NCBI GenBank assembly: GCA_037447655.1
Contig: JBBHKE010001683.1
Span: forward strand, 64,001 to 124,000
DNA from: Zygnema cylindricum
Lineage: Eukaryota > Streptophyta > Zygnematophyceae > Zygnematales > Zygnemataceae
Reading direction: 5' to 3'
DNA length: 60,000 nt
The notes under the pieces were generated by a model. The model was not told where the DNA came from. It was given only the letters and a program-made list of their open reading frames with translations, and ran no database searches. Made by a program: the position numbers and the translations under genes. This document shows positions 33,786 to 44,170 of the stretch, piece after piece. Every line of letters begins with the position of its first letter. Within the stretch, counting starts at the first letter, position 1.

Positions 33786-36460
33786 TTAATCCTCTCTTTC
33801 ACTATCACTTCTGAAAGAGGCAAAACTGGAAGAATTTTGACTCGAAAAGGAGCCCCAGGACTCCCGCGGAACTTCCTTATTCGGCACTTTAAGACGTAGA
33901 GCACGAAATTGATCAACAAGAACTTTTGCCTGCGAGATCCACAAAATAAACCACGATTGTCCACAGTGAGCTCACCATCTAGCTTCTGACTGTGTCATAA
34001 ATTTCTTCCAGCAACATCACATACACACCGTGCATCACTATTAGCTGTTAACGTCTTCTCCGGCCTTTGGACTCATGTTTCTTCGTGACGGACATGTGGG
34101 AGAATCTAAACTTCTGATTGGTGGTGTCCAAATGAAATTGTGACACGTGTGCACGGGGAAAGGTGTAAAAAATAGTGTTGTGTATCGGTAAAAAAATTAT
34201 CGCGATAACACCGATACCGATAGTTATCGGTTATCGAACGGTCAGAGTTACCGATATATTTGTACTTTATGTACCTTCTGTCCGGAGTACACGTGGCAGG
34301 TTTCCAGTGGATCCCAAGGAAAAAAGGGACAAAGCCATGGCGTCGGATGTGAAAGGTACATCGTTTTAACTGGAATCGTACTAAAGCCGTACATATCTTA
34401 TGCCGGCTACTGTACTTTTGGCTTGTACAAATGATCTGATTGGTAGGCACCTGAGTAGATAGGGGTTGTGAGTAGGGCGCGTCGGGGGAATAACACGTAC
34501 AGTTGAGTGAACTGGCCGTACATTTATCTGTACGGTCCGTACATATATCTCTGTACCGATATATCGATTATCGGCTACCCGAAAAAAGGCCCATATCGGT
34601 TATCGACAAATCCTTACCGATACACAACACTAGTAAAAAACATTAACACTAATAGCTATGAACAGAAAATAGGAAAGTGACAGCGCGGGATTAGGATTCT
34701 AAGAACAGAATAAGGTTTTTGCACTAATTTTGGTGGGTAGCGTTCAGTCAGGGAAAATTTTAGTAGCCCGTCTTTTTGGCAGGGGAAATGTATATCCATA
34801 CAAAAAAGGGACATTGAAACTTATGTCAAAGGGTGATACATTCAGCTGATCACCATCCACCACAGCATAAACTACAAATAAGCAGATCCTTCACAGACCT
34901 TTGATGATCCACTTGGGAGAATCTATGAGTCAAATTTATGTATAGTAAGTAGTCCTATGTGTTAAAAACTACATCAAAGACCTGAGCAACATTGTTTACA
35001 CGGGCAAAAAGCCTTTCAGGTAAGTGGGGAGAAATTAGGTCATGAATTAAGGCAGAACTTCTAAAGTCCAACCAAACGGATAAAAACAAAATGTTACTCC
35101 AAACATAAAGGCAAAAGACTTCAGACTCAGTCCCAATTGCAAGGACATGCAAAAATCTCAGCCTGTACTGTGAATGAGCTAGTCCAATTTGTTCAACAAG
35201 AACAAAAACGTTACAGAATCAGAATATGTTTACAGGGCTTTATTCTTGGGTCTTCTACAACCTTTAATACTCCAGCTATAGAGTGATTGTCAACACATTC
35301 ATGTAACGTAGTACTTAACCACAACAGATCTTTAATGTTCATTGACTTGTCCCATTTTATCTGAACAAATGAACCTTCAGAGGCAATTGAAACAAACGTT
35401 TCCTTCACCACAAGTTGAACATATGTCGTCAACAAAACTCACCATAGCTTATTTGATGAGATAATTTATCAGTCTGTCTTTGACACACCAACATAACATA
35501 ATCATGTCATAAACCTGCATTGTCTCTCACCTTCTGTTGTGTTTTACACGACAACTTGTTCGACGTGGAGAGAGGAATGATTGATGGCATAAGACCTTCG
35601 GCCACAACTTGCATAAACAAACCGGGACTCTCCTTGGACATTAAAAACACGGCTGAGATGGCGTCTTCCATGGCCCTTGAAGAACCATTCTCCAAAACAG
35701 AGCTCAAGGCTTCTAAGCCTCCTTTTTTCCAAATCGCTACCCTCCCGCATTCGCACCTGGCTAAGTTTGCCAAAACTGCAACAGCTTTCTCGTCCAGTGA
35801 TGCACTTCCTTTATCTAACACTTCTAGCAAACCATCGACAGCTCCAGCTTTCTCTGCCTCCATCCTCCCTTTTTCACAAATAGTTAGACAGTATAAAGCA
35901 TATGCTGCATCTTTTTGGCCCCTTTCAGTCCCTTGTTTGAGAAGATCGACAAGAGGACTAAACAGTCCTACATAATCTATAAGTTTCATAGCCATATCTA
36001 CACTTCTTCCTACAATGAAAATTGTTGCAGCAGCTGTCGCCTTCGAACTACTATTCCCCTTTCTTAAAACATATGTTAGCGCGGAAACAAGCTCCTGATT
36101 TGACACAAAAAGACTATGGAGATCATCCGAAAGACATGCATTATGAAGTATCGCAATAGCGTGCTCCATCAACTCTAAATTTGGTGATCGTAAAGAACCA
36201 ATAATGGCGGCTGGTCCTCCATCTGAATCTAAAACTGCTTTTCTGCTCTCTGGTATTTCTCGTGTCCGGTTTCTTAGGTTCTCAGCAGCCGTCATTTGTT
36301 CACTTTGAGAGCCATTGACTAATCTCCGCAATAAGATAGTGTCGGCCTCTGGGACCGCTTTAGGGTTAGGGGCAGGCAAAGGATTATCCGACGATAGTGG
36401 TTTAAGAAACAGGGGACGAGTTTTGGCCGGAGCTAGGGTTTCCAAAGATTTCATCTTCAA
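33786..36460 (-). CDS. ARM-repeat protein (PUB-type armadillo region, no U-box)
   Basis: Exon 1 is 35531-36460 (310 codons; donor CAGAAG/GTGAGA) and exon 2 is 33786-33929 (acceptor CTCGCAG), joined in phase 0: 357 residues. From about residue 40 come tandem armadillo repeats, for example LLRRLVNGSQSEQMTAAENL, AYALYCLTICEKGRMEAEKA and AVAVLANLARCECGRVAI. These are typical of the ARM half of plant U-box E3 ligases and of ARM-only relatives. The second exon supplies the last helix (AKVLVDQFRALRLKVP), equivalent to the closing LL..LR segment of the family, and a Ser-rich tail ending SERED. No U-box precedes the repeats, so this is an ARM-only protein, probably a protein-interaction scaffold. The 1.6-kb intron holds a hAT-type MITE. 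Confidence 0.8.
34173..34632. mobile_element. hAT-type MITE in the ARM-gene intron
   Basis: 460 bp with terminal inverted repeats TAGTGTTGTGTATCGGTA, flanked by a perfect 8-bp duplication GTAAAAAA (34165-34172, 34633-34640). The TAGNG end and 8-bp duplication fit the hAT superfamily. The interior is rich in ATCGG/CGATAT motifs and has no transposase. Confidence 0.9.
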
Positions 36461-37241
36461 TGTTATAGCGACGTAATCTTCACAAGCAGCAAGTCGCTTA
36501 CTCCCACAGGGAAAGAAGACATAGAAGGGGGAGAGAAATCACAAAGAAAAAGTAAGCAGAGATAGGGGAAAGAAGACTGAAAAGGAGAAAGGGACGACTG
36601 GAAAGGAAAAAGGGACAGGACCGCAACGGGAGAGAACAAAAAGAATAAAGCGTAAGCCGAAAACAAAATAAAGCAGAGCTGGAATGGCAAATTGAAAAGG
36701 AGGAAAGGAATTGAATTGAGAAATGCAGGAACACCAAAACAAGTAGACAGACAAATTAATAAACGTAGTATTGATAGACAGAATTAAGAACCTCTGCTTC
36801 TTGAAAGCCAACTACGCCAACAAGTTTGTGTACGGATGCTCACGAAGTTGATTTTATTTTTTTAACATAGGTTTCTACCGTACTCCTCCAGCGACATAAA
36901 TTGTTATGTGGACAAGCTGGAATTCCACACGCAGAAAAGAAAAGTCGTTTACTGTACAGTTTCTGGACACTGGGTTTCGAGGGTGTTTTACCAAGCCCCG
37001 TCGCAAATTCTGCGTCCGTACTGACGGCCGCTAACACATGCGCGGGAGAAGATACTGCCACCGGGTTGGGAAATGTTGATTTCTGCTAGCGTGGCATCTC
37101 CCCGTGACGTGGCATCGCGCCGGTATCGTTTTTTCTGGCCATGACTCTTGACAGGCGAACGGCGAACTGAACCGACAAGCATTTGGTGTCAGTATGTGGC
37201 TATGTGCTCTCACAGTGGAGCTCACGAGAAGTGAGAAACTA
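36461..37241. other. 5' flank of the ARM gene
   Basis: No separate gene. 36500-36620 is purine-rich on plus. Near 37198 GTGCTCTCACAGTGGAGCTCACG resembles the centre of the fold-back element. Confidence 0.4.
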
Positions 37242-37610
37242 CACCGCGAATCGTTATTAGTGTTCAAAGTCACTAATTTGGGTTCTTAAAATTTTGATTT
37301 TTTTTTTCAAATAGGATACATGATTTAAATTTTTCCTTGACGTTAATTAAGGTCTCGTACAAAATAAAGTAAAGCTCAAAAGTACAATAAAATATAAATA
37401 GTGTGGTGTATGGTCTATGTCAGAACGTACATAACTGTACCTTTTCAAGTGAAAATTTACAAAAACTGAATTTAATCAGACGCGCACGCATAGGAACGTG
37501 CGCTAAAAAAAACGGGATTAGTCTGACACGTAAATTAGTATAGCATGTACGGATATTTTAAATTCGTGACGGCGTACGATTTCTTATATTTTGTACGGAT
37601 ACATATACTA

Positions 37611-38294
37611 CACCGCGAATCGTAATTAGAGTAATGAAAAAATTAGAGTAAAAAAACCAAAAAAACCAATTAGAGTAATAAACTCTAATTTATGTGAATG
37701 AAAAAATTAGAGTAAAAAAACCAAAAAAACCAATTAGAGTAATAAACTCTAATTTATGTGAAAGAACTTTTTCACAGAGAAAGTTTACTCTAATTTGTTT
37801 AAGTACTCTATATTGGGTTATGTCGGCATTAATTATCCGCGCTGAAATTATGAACACTAAATTACATAGACGTACAAAATCTGTCAGTCCGTATAGTTTT
37901 GACGTCATTATGACGTTAGCATTATTTGTCGCGCTGAATGTCAGTTAACGTTCACACTGACGACGATGCTGTCGACGGACGAGAGTTAGGCGAACGGCTT
38001 TTTTTCGATGTGATTGTTTTTTTGTTTAGTGCGATTTCACGTGCGAGCGCGATTACGTTGTACGATTATTATTTCACGTGCGAGCGCAATAAAAGTACAA
38101 TTCTGCACGGTCGTACGTCGTCCGTACTCCACACTATTTAAGAAGAACCTATATTATAATTTTTTTACGCTAATTAAATCTTACCTTAAATAGAATAATG
38201 AAAAAATTAGAATCGTTTACTCTATTTAAAGTGATAGAGTCGAAATTTAGGGCGACCGAATTAGCGTTATTTACTCTAATTACGATTCGCGGAG
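37611..38294. mobile_element. MITE with CACCGCGAATCG ends, copy a
   Basis: 684 bp, inverted ends CACCGCGAATCGTAATTAGAG / CTCTAATTACGATTCGCGGAG, flanked by TA. Non-coding. It serves as the empty-site reference for the two insertions in copy b. Confidence 0.8.
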
Positions 38295-38588
38295 TACTGT
38301 AAAGCATAGAGGTTTCATTCGTTAAAATTTTGAAATTTTTACGATTATGCATTATTTTCATAGTTGTTCAAAAAGTATTTTACGCACGTTTCGAACGCGC
38401 GTACAATACGTAGAAACTGGAGAGGTCGATTTGAAAAAAACGTTAATGATTTTTTCCGTACAAATTCGTACATTTTTTAAAAATTGAATTGAAGATGTAC
38501 CGCAGTTTGTACGCTTTCCGTTAAATGAGCGGTGAAAAACATTAATTAAATAAACTATTATCACACTTTAATTGTGTATCGCAACATC

Positions 38589-38660
38589 TACATCAACTGG
38601 TTAAGGATGCATGATCCGAGCCGTAATAGACGACGTGCGCGGGCGCGGGTTCGAACCATG
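38589..38660 (+). repeat. tRNA-like segment with A and B boxes
   Basis: TACATCAACTGG (38589-38600) and GGTTCGAACC (38648-38657) fit Pol III A and B boxes. No full cloverleaf is evident; probably a SINE-type head. Confidence 0.4.
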
Positions 38661-39256
38661 CGCTATGAGTTTTTATTATATTTAACTTCCGCCGTGGCGA
38701 CGGTAATGGCGTCTTCTATGATTTTTCGGGTTCAGCTGTTCAAGTAATAATGGCGGCTTCTTTTCGAAATTTGAAGAAGACGCCCGTACAAAATTTGAAC
38801 TCACGGCGCTCAAATAGTGTGACGCCGCAACGTCTCTTTTTGGAAATATTTGTAGATGCCGGAAAATATTTACGCAATTATATATTATTATATTTTCTGT
38901 ACTTCTAAAATTAAAAATGTACGAAATAGTACAGATCTGGCAGTCCGTACACCACACTATTTAAAAAGGAACTAAATTACAGTTATGAACCGCATTGAGC
39001 GGGGTACCTCAAATAACGTGCAAAAACATTTAGCGTACTTTATTCTATTTGAGAATTTGCCCCAAAAAAAGGGGTACCCCAATTAGCGTCATGTACGCTA
39101 ATAGCGATTCGCGGTGTACACCGCGAATCGTAATTAGAGTAAGGAAAAAATTAGAGTAAAAGAACCAAAAAAACCAATTAGAGTAATGAACTCTAATTTA
39201 TGTGAAAAAACATTTTCACAGAGGAAGTTAACTCTAATTTGTTTAAGTACTCTATA

Positions 39257-39431
39257 CAGTAGAACCTGTCTAAAACAATACTCCTGGGACCGGTGGTTGG
39301 TATTGAATTAGAGAGGTTATTGAATTACGACGCTGCGATGTAATTCACTATTGAATGGTCAGGACCGGGCACAAATATTGAATTATGGAGGTTATTGAAT
39401 TAGGCAGTATTGAATTAGACAGGTTCTACTG
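39257..39431. mobile_element. pogo/mariner-like MITE nested in copy b
   Basis: 175 bp with ends CAGTAGAACCTGTCT / AGACAGGTTCTACTG and TA duplication (39255-39256, 39432-39433). Copy a has the empty site CTCTATATTGGG. The termini match the CAGTAGAACCT type known from pogo-like plant MITEs. Confidence 0.9.
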
Positions 39432-39481
39432 TATTGGGTTATGTCGGCAATAATTATCCGAGCTGAAATTATGAATACTAA

Positions 39482-40253
39482 GGGTATGTCCCCATGTACT
39501 TGTAACTTAGCGAACTTACTTTGTATTTTAGCGCGGATCCGGTTCAAGTGTCATATGTGTAAACTAAGAAGGTATCGTAAGTTACGTTTGTGACGATTGT
39601 ATACGTCGACAATACCTGTGACGGTTGTCGACGTCTACAATCTGTGTTGTCGGACGTTATTTTTTGGAACTGTTTGTGTGACGTCGCATGTCTTACCGTG
39701 ACATTGTAGACGTACCGCCTTCCACCCTGTACCGTTTCACGGTTGAAGAAGTTGCGCTTTGCCTTTGCGTCTCCTGTCCGGTCGACATGAAATGGCATCG
39801 CAATTTCGAGACCCCTGCAAAAACAAAATCCATACTGGACGAAAACGGACAAAACCAAACAAATTGAGTAATTTTCTTTGTCGTATTAAATGCAAACGGA
39901 CAAAACATAGCGACTTCCGTACTTTCCTTTGTCTTTTAAAATCTTGTGAAATACTTCAAAAATTACGGCACGTGCGAATATGTGTTCCAATTTGTTTATG
40001 TAAAATCCCTAGTTTTAAAACACATCACGCATGTGTTTTAAAAATAAGGTTGAAGATGACGTTTTTTGTCGTCGAATTGGGCCGAAAAACACAAGACGAC
40101 AATTTTTCGTACATCCTAAGTTCAAGGGTGACGCAAATTGTACTCTACAAATTTGCAATTCCTTCGTACGGTTGGAACTTAGGCAGTACGACGCTAAGTT
40201 TTACAAGAAAACGACAAAAAAAAACCCTTACTTATGCACATGGGGATACACCC
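39482..40253. mobile_element. PIF/Harbinger-like element nested in copy b
   Basis: 772 bp with ends GGGTATGTCCCCATGT / CACATGGGGATACACCC and a TAA duplication (39479-39481, 40254-40256). Copy a has the empty site CACTAAATTAC. The 3-bp TWA duplication fits PIF/Harbinger. Open frames inside (such as 39759-40256) show no transposase motif. Confidence 0.85.
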
Positions 40254-40865
40254 TAAATTACGTAGACGTACAGAATCTGTCACTCCGTATAGTTTTGACG
40301 CCATTATGACGTTAGCATTATTTGTCGCGCTGAATGTCAGTTAACGTTCCCACTAACGACGATGCTGTCGACGGACGAGAGTTATGCGAACGACATTTTT
40401 CGATGTGATTGATTTTTTGTTTAGTACAATTTCACGTGCGAGCGCGATTCTATAAAATCATTATTTGTACCTTTTTACTTATAAAAGTACAATTCTGCAC
40501 AGTCGGACGTCGTCCGTACTCCACACTATTTAAGACGAACCTATATTATAATATTTTACGCTAATTAAACATTACCTTAAATAGAATATTGAAAAAATTA
40601 GAATCATTTACTCTATTTAAGGTGATAGAGTCAAAATTTAGGGCGACCGGATTAGCGTTATTAACTCTAATTACGGTTCGCGGTCTACTATAATGTATAT
40701 AATCATACGGCGAAAATTCCATTTTTGTTGCTCCCAAATTAGCATAAACGCCGAAATTATAATTCACCTTCTAAAAAAAAAAAACAAATTCTTAATTAGC
40801 ATCAATTACGGTGAATTTTCTTCAACACTATTTTAACTCTGACACTAATAACGATTCGCGGTGTA

Positions 40866-41140
40866 CCTTCGCGCAACCATTCTACTTACATGTGGTTGTC
40901 GCAATTTTGTTACCATAAACCTACGTCGGTTGTGTGAATTGATCTTTTTTATTATGACGATCGACGTTCGCAAGCGCGACACTTTTTTAACCGTCGTTAC
41001 AATATTTCGCTAGTCAAAGTTGTTCGACGGATTGACCGTCAAATCTGAACTCAAAGGTACGTCACTTGTGTTATATTGTACTTTAACTGTACAAATTTTT
41101 AAACTACCTGCGCGCAGCATAAATTGTCTCTGCGATTAGC
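40866..41140. repeat. Diverged half-copy of the fold-back element
   Basis: Matches the right arm of 27439-28377: ACATGTGGTTG..GCAATTTTGTTA, CGACGTTC.CAAGCGCG, ATTGACC.TCAAATCT. It abuts the right end of the composite nest. Confidence 0.6.
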
Positions 41141-41350
41141 AATTCCCTTTTTATTTTTTTTGTGAAAATCATAGTGTCAACTACAGTACATCACACCGTG
41201 AATCGTTAATCGCGTGAGTACGTATTTAATGTGGATACCAAAAAGCGTTATAGGCGCAGTTTTGGGTTCAATGGTAAGGCAAACAACACATTAATCTTAA
41301 TTAACACACATAAAGAAATTTATCTACACACTCCCATATTGTAGCCGCTA

Positions 41351-41689
41351 CTTAGTGTTGTGTATCGGGTAAAAAATATCGCTAGGGTTGCATATTTATA
41401 TAAAATTGATAGTCGATATTTGATATTGAACGGCCAAAGGGCTCGATATATCGCTCCGTGACCAAAGACTGTATAGTTGTAGTACATTACATTGTACGAC
41501 AACGTTCAGTGAATTGTGTGAAAGATCCCCCCCCTTCCCCCCATTTAGGGCGCGACTAGAGGGGAGGGGGAGGAGGAGGGGAAGTGGTATCTTTTATGTT
41601 TTTTAGTGATCTATCGATTATCGGGTACCCAAAATTTAATACATTTCTGATATCGGCAAAGGGCCTTCGATACACAACACGACTCTACC
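41351..41689. mobile_element. hAT-type MITE, second copy
   Basis: Near its ends TAGTGTTGTGTATCGGG and CGATACACAACAC mirror the MITE at 34173. AGCCGCTA flanks it (41343-41350, 41690-41697), an 8-bp duplication, although the right end carries a few extra bases. Confidence 0.65.
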
Positions 41690-42330
41690 AGCCGCTATAG
41701 CTTGCGTTTGCAAAACTGACTTTTGACCATGTGAGAACATGTTCGCGAGGTTTCCCGTAGTCGTTATTAAGGCTCTTCTCCGTCAAGCGTTTCAACAATC
41801 GTACATACATGTTTACTATGAGAAGTATTTTGATAACTTCTCCGTCAAGTCGTGCCACCAAGACGGCTGTCACCTACGCGCTTTATTACAAATGGCACCA
41901 CGTATGTTTTTGTTTAGACGTAGATAAGGGTGGGACTCGATCAAGCAAAAAACGAGGTTGTTTACTAGAAAACGTACCAATTCGTATTAAGTCGTACTAT
42001 CTTTTTATTTTTCCTTTCAAAACATGTTTACTGTTAATTTGAAAATACACTTCAATTTTATGGGCGACAATTTCGACCGTCCGATTTTGAGTTTTCGAAG
42101 CAAAAGCTCTTTCTATCTAATGTATGAATAATCTCCTTGATAACCCTTAAGAAAATACTTCTCGCACATTGGACGTTTTTATTGGTACACTTGGAAACAA
42201 AAAATATGATCCTCGGGGACGTAGTCGTATGGGACAAAAGGCAACACCTTATAAGAACCAGTGAACAAAAAGTACGTACCAGAGCATCAATAAAAATTGA
42301 AAATAAATTTTAGTCGGAGTGGGCCATGAC

Positions 42331-42716
42331 TTAATTGATATCATTAGTGTCGTGCATCAAAGGCTCCTTGCTGATATTCAATACGTACTTAATTTTTGGT
42401 ACTCGATAATCGATACATCGCTTCATTATATCGAGAATCTCAATATCGCGATATATTGGCCGATTATTTGGCATATTTCTACCGTTATATATCGAAGTTG
42501 ACGCTAGGTCAATTTTTTCGAAAGCCACCCCATCCCTCTCATGTGGCGCACCCTCAGTGGTGGGGGGGGGGCCTTACGATTTATTGTACGGTACTCGTAC
42601 GATCTCCGTACTATTTCCCGTACCATATCGAGCCTTTTTACCGTTTGATATTCGAGATATCGAATATTGATTTTATCACGATAAATTTGTACCCGATACA
42701 CAACATTAACCTTTGG
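42331..42716. mobile_element. Diverged hAT-type MITE
   Basis: Left TTAGTGTCGTGCATC and right GATACACAACATTAA are mutated versions of the family ends, and the interior has ATCGATA/CGATATAT motifs. No target duplication. Confidence 0.5.
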
Positions 42717-42751
42717 TTTTGGAGACCATTGACATCACCAATATCAGGTAC

Positions 42752-44005
42752 ACCGTCAATCGCTATTAGAGTATATAACGCCAGTTGGGTGCCCTTTAAA
42801 AAAAAAAAAAACCCGAAATACAATGCATGATTCTATTTTTTCCATTATTATAATTAGGGTTTTTTTTTCAATTAGCGTTAACACTGGAAGTACACTGCGA
42901 TGGAAATAGCGTGGCGTACAGACAAAATGTTTTCGTACGAAATGGTACTTTTTGAATTACAAAGGCATAAAAATACACTTAACATTATTGCGCACACATG
43001 TGAATGTGCACTGGAAGAAAGAGATGCATACTCGTCGAAATAAATCACATGTCCTTGGAGTCAGTGGAAAACTGCACGTGAGTTCATCAAGGTCACTGAG
43101 TACACGTTTTTTAGAGAAATTAGACAATTTTTCGTTGTCACCTGCGATAAACTCCTCCTTCACCTCGGCTGGACACAATGTGCAAGCTCTAATCCCTCCA
43201 CACTTGACATTTCCAGTGAGATCATTTCTGATCCTAGTTGCTTAGGCGATAAATTCGAAATTACAGTAAATGCAAACACATAATCTATTGGCTACTAGGA
43301 TCCCACCGTTTGGAGGCTTCACGTGGTCCCACTCCTCTCTTCGAACTTTGGGCATGGCCGCTTTTTTGGAGGTTCGTGAATTCTTCGTCAAAGGCTTTAA
43401 CGACAGTTTACTAACTACTGCCGTGGCGACGCTAATGGCGTCTTCTATGATTTTCCACGTTCATCTCTTCAAGTAATAATGGCACCTTCTTTTCGAAATT
43501 TGAAGAAGACGCCCGTACAAAATTTGAACTCACGGCGCTCAAATAGTGTGACGCCGCAACGTCTCTTTTTGAAAAATATTTGTAGACATCATATTATTTT
43601 CCCGTACAATCCATGTACATTCTGTTCGGTTTACTGAACAGAAAGTACGGATACGTGCATCAATTTTTTTTTGTAAACTACCGTACAGTTTCCGTAAAAA
43701 GTCTAACAGTTTCAGTATTTTGTTTATTAGTTCCGTAATATGTCAGTTTCAGTTTACAGTAGACGTTTTTTTGCGTATTTTTCAAAAGTCACGTACAATA
43801 CGTAGAAACTGGAAAAAAATGAAAAAATCCACGTATTGAACAACTAGGGTGCACGCAGTTTCGCCTTCTGACCTATACTGCGAACGCTATTCATAAAGAT
43901 CGCACGTTTTGTGAAATAGCTATACTGTATTATACAATACTGTTCTGTACTTTATTAAACTCATGCACTAAAAGTCAGGAACTACAGTACAGTACAGTAC
44001 AGTAG
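42752..44005. repeat. Mixed dispersed repeats upstream of GAR1
   Basis: A MITE terminus (CACCGTCAATCGCTATTAGAG, 42753) opens the region. 43419-43575 is a close copy of 38693-38845. 43590-43860 relates to 28640-28960. 43976-44003 is a CAGTA/GTAC run. No gene recognised. Confidence 0.5.
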
Positions 44006-44071
44006 ACACAATACCCCTATACTACAACAGTACAACTCGATTGGACTCCAGCCCCGTAGGTTACAACTCGC

Positions 44072-44078
44072 TAGGGTT
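44072..44078 (+). promoter_or_regulatory. telo-box near the GAR1 start
   Basis: TAGGGTT, the reverse of the AAACCCTA telo-box, lies 93 bases before the GAR1 ATG with GGGCC just after it. Telo-boxes are common in plant ribosome-biogenesis promoters. Confidence 0.4.
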
Positions 44079-44170
44079 AAGGGCCTTCTAGCCTTCATTT
44101 GACTGCGATTCACTTTTTGCTGTTTGTGTTTGCGACTACCAGGTGTTCTTAGGCAGTTCCTTTCTTAGAA

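Larger units (their letters stand above)
39119..40685. mobile_element. MITE with CACCGCGAATCG ends, copy b, with two nested insertions
   Basis: Same family as copy a. It starts CACCGCGAATCGTAATTAGAG and ends TTACGGTTCGCGGTC, flanked by TA. Alignment with copy a shows two insertions, at 39257-39431 and 39482-40253. Confidence 0.8.
37242..40863. mobile_element. Composite nest bounded by a perfect 22-bp inverted repeat
   Basis: Left end CACCGCGAATCGTTATTAG at 37242 and its exact inverse ending at 40863 are each flanked by TA. Inside lie elements at 37611-38294 and 39119-40685 of the same terminal family, plus a tRNA-like segment and other repeats. Whether the two outer ends were one transposon is inferred from their exact match. 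Confidence 0.5.

Noticed and set aside
35520-35975. 151-codon plus-strand frame
   Set aside because: Antisense shadow of the ARM-repeat exon.
39759-40256. 165-codon frame in the Harbinger-like element as transposase
   Set aside because: No catalytic or DNA-binding motif; overlapping open frames exist on the other strand.
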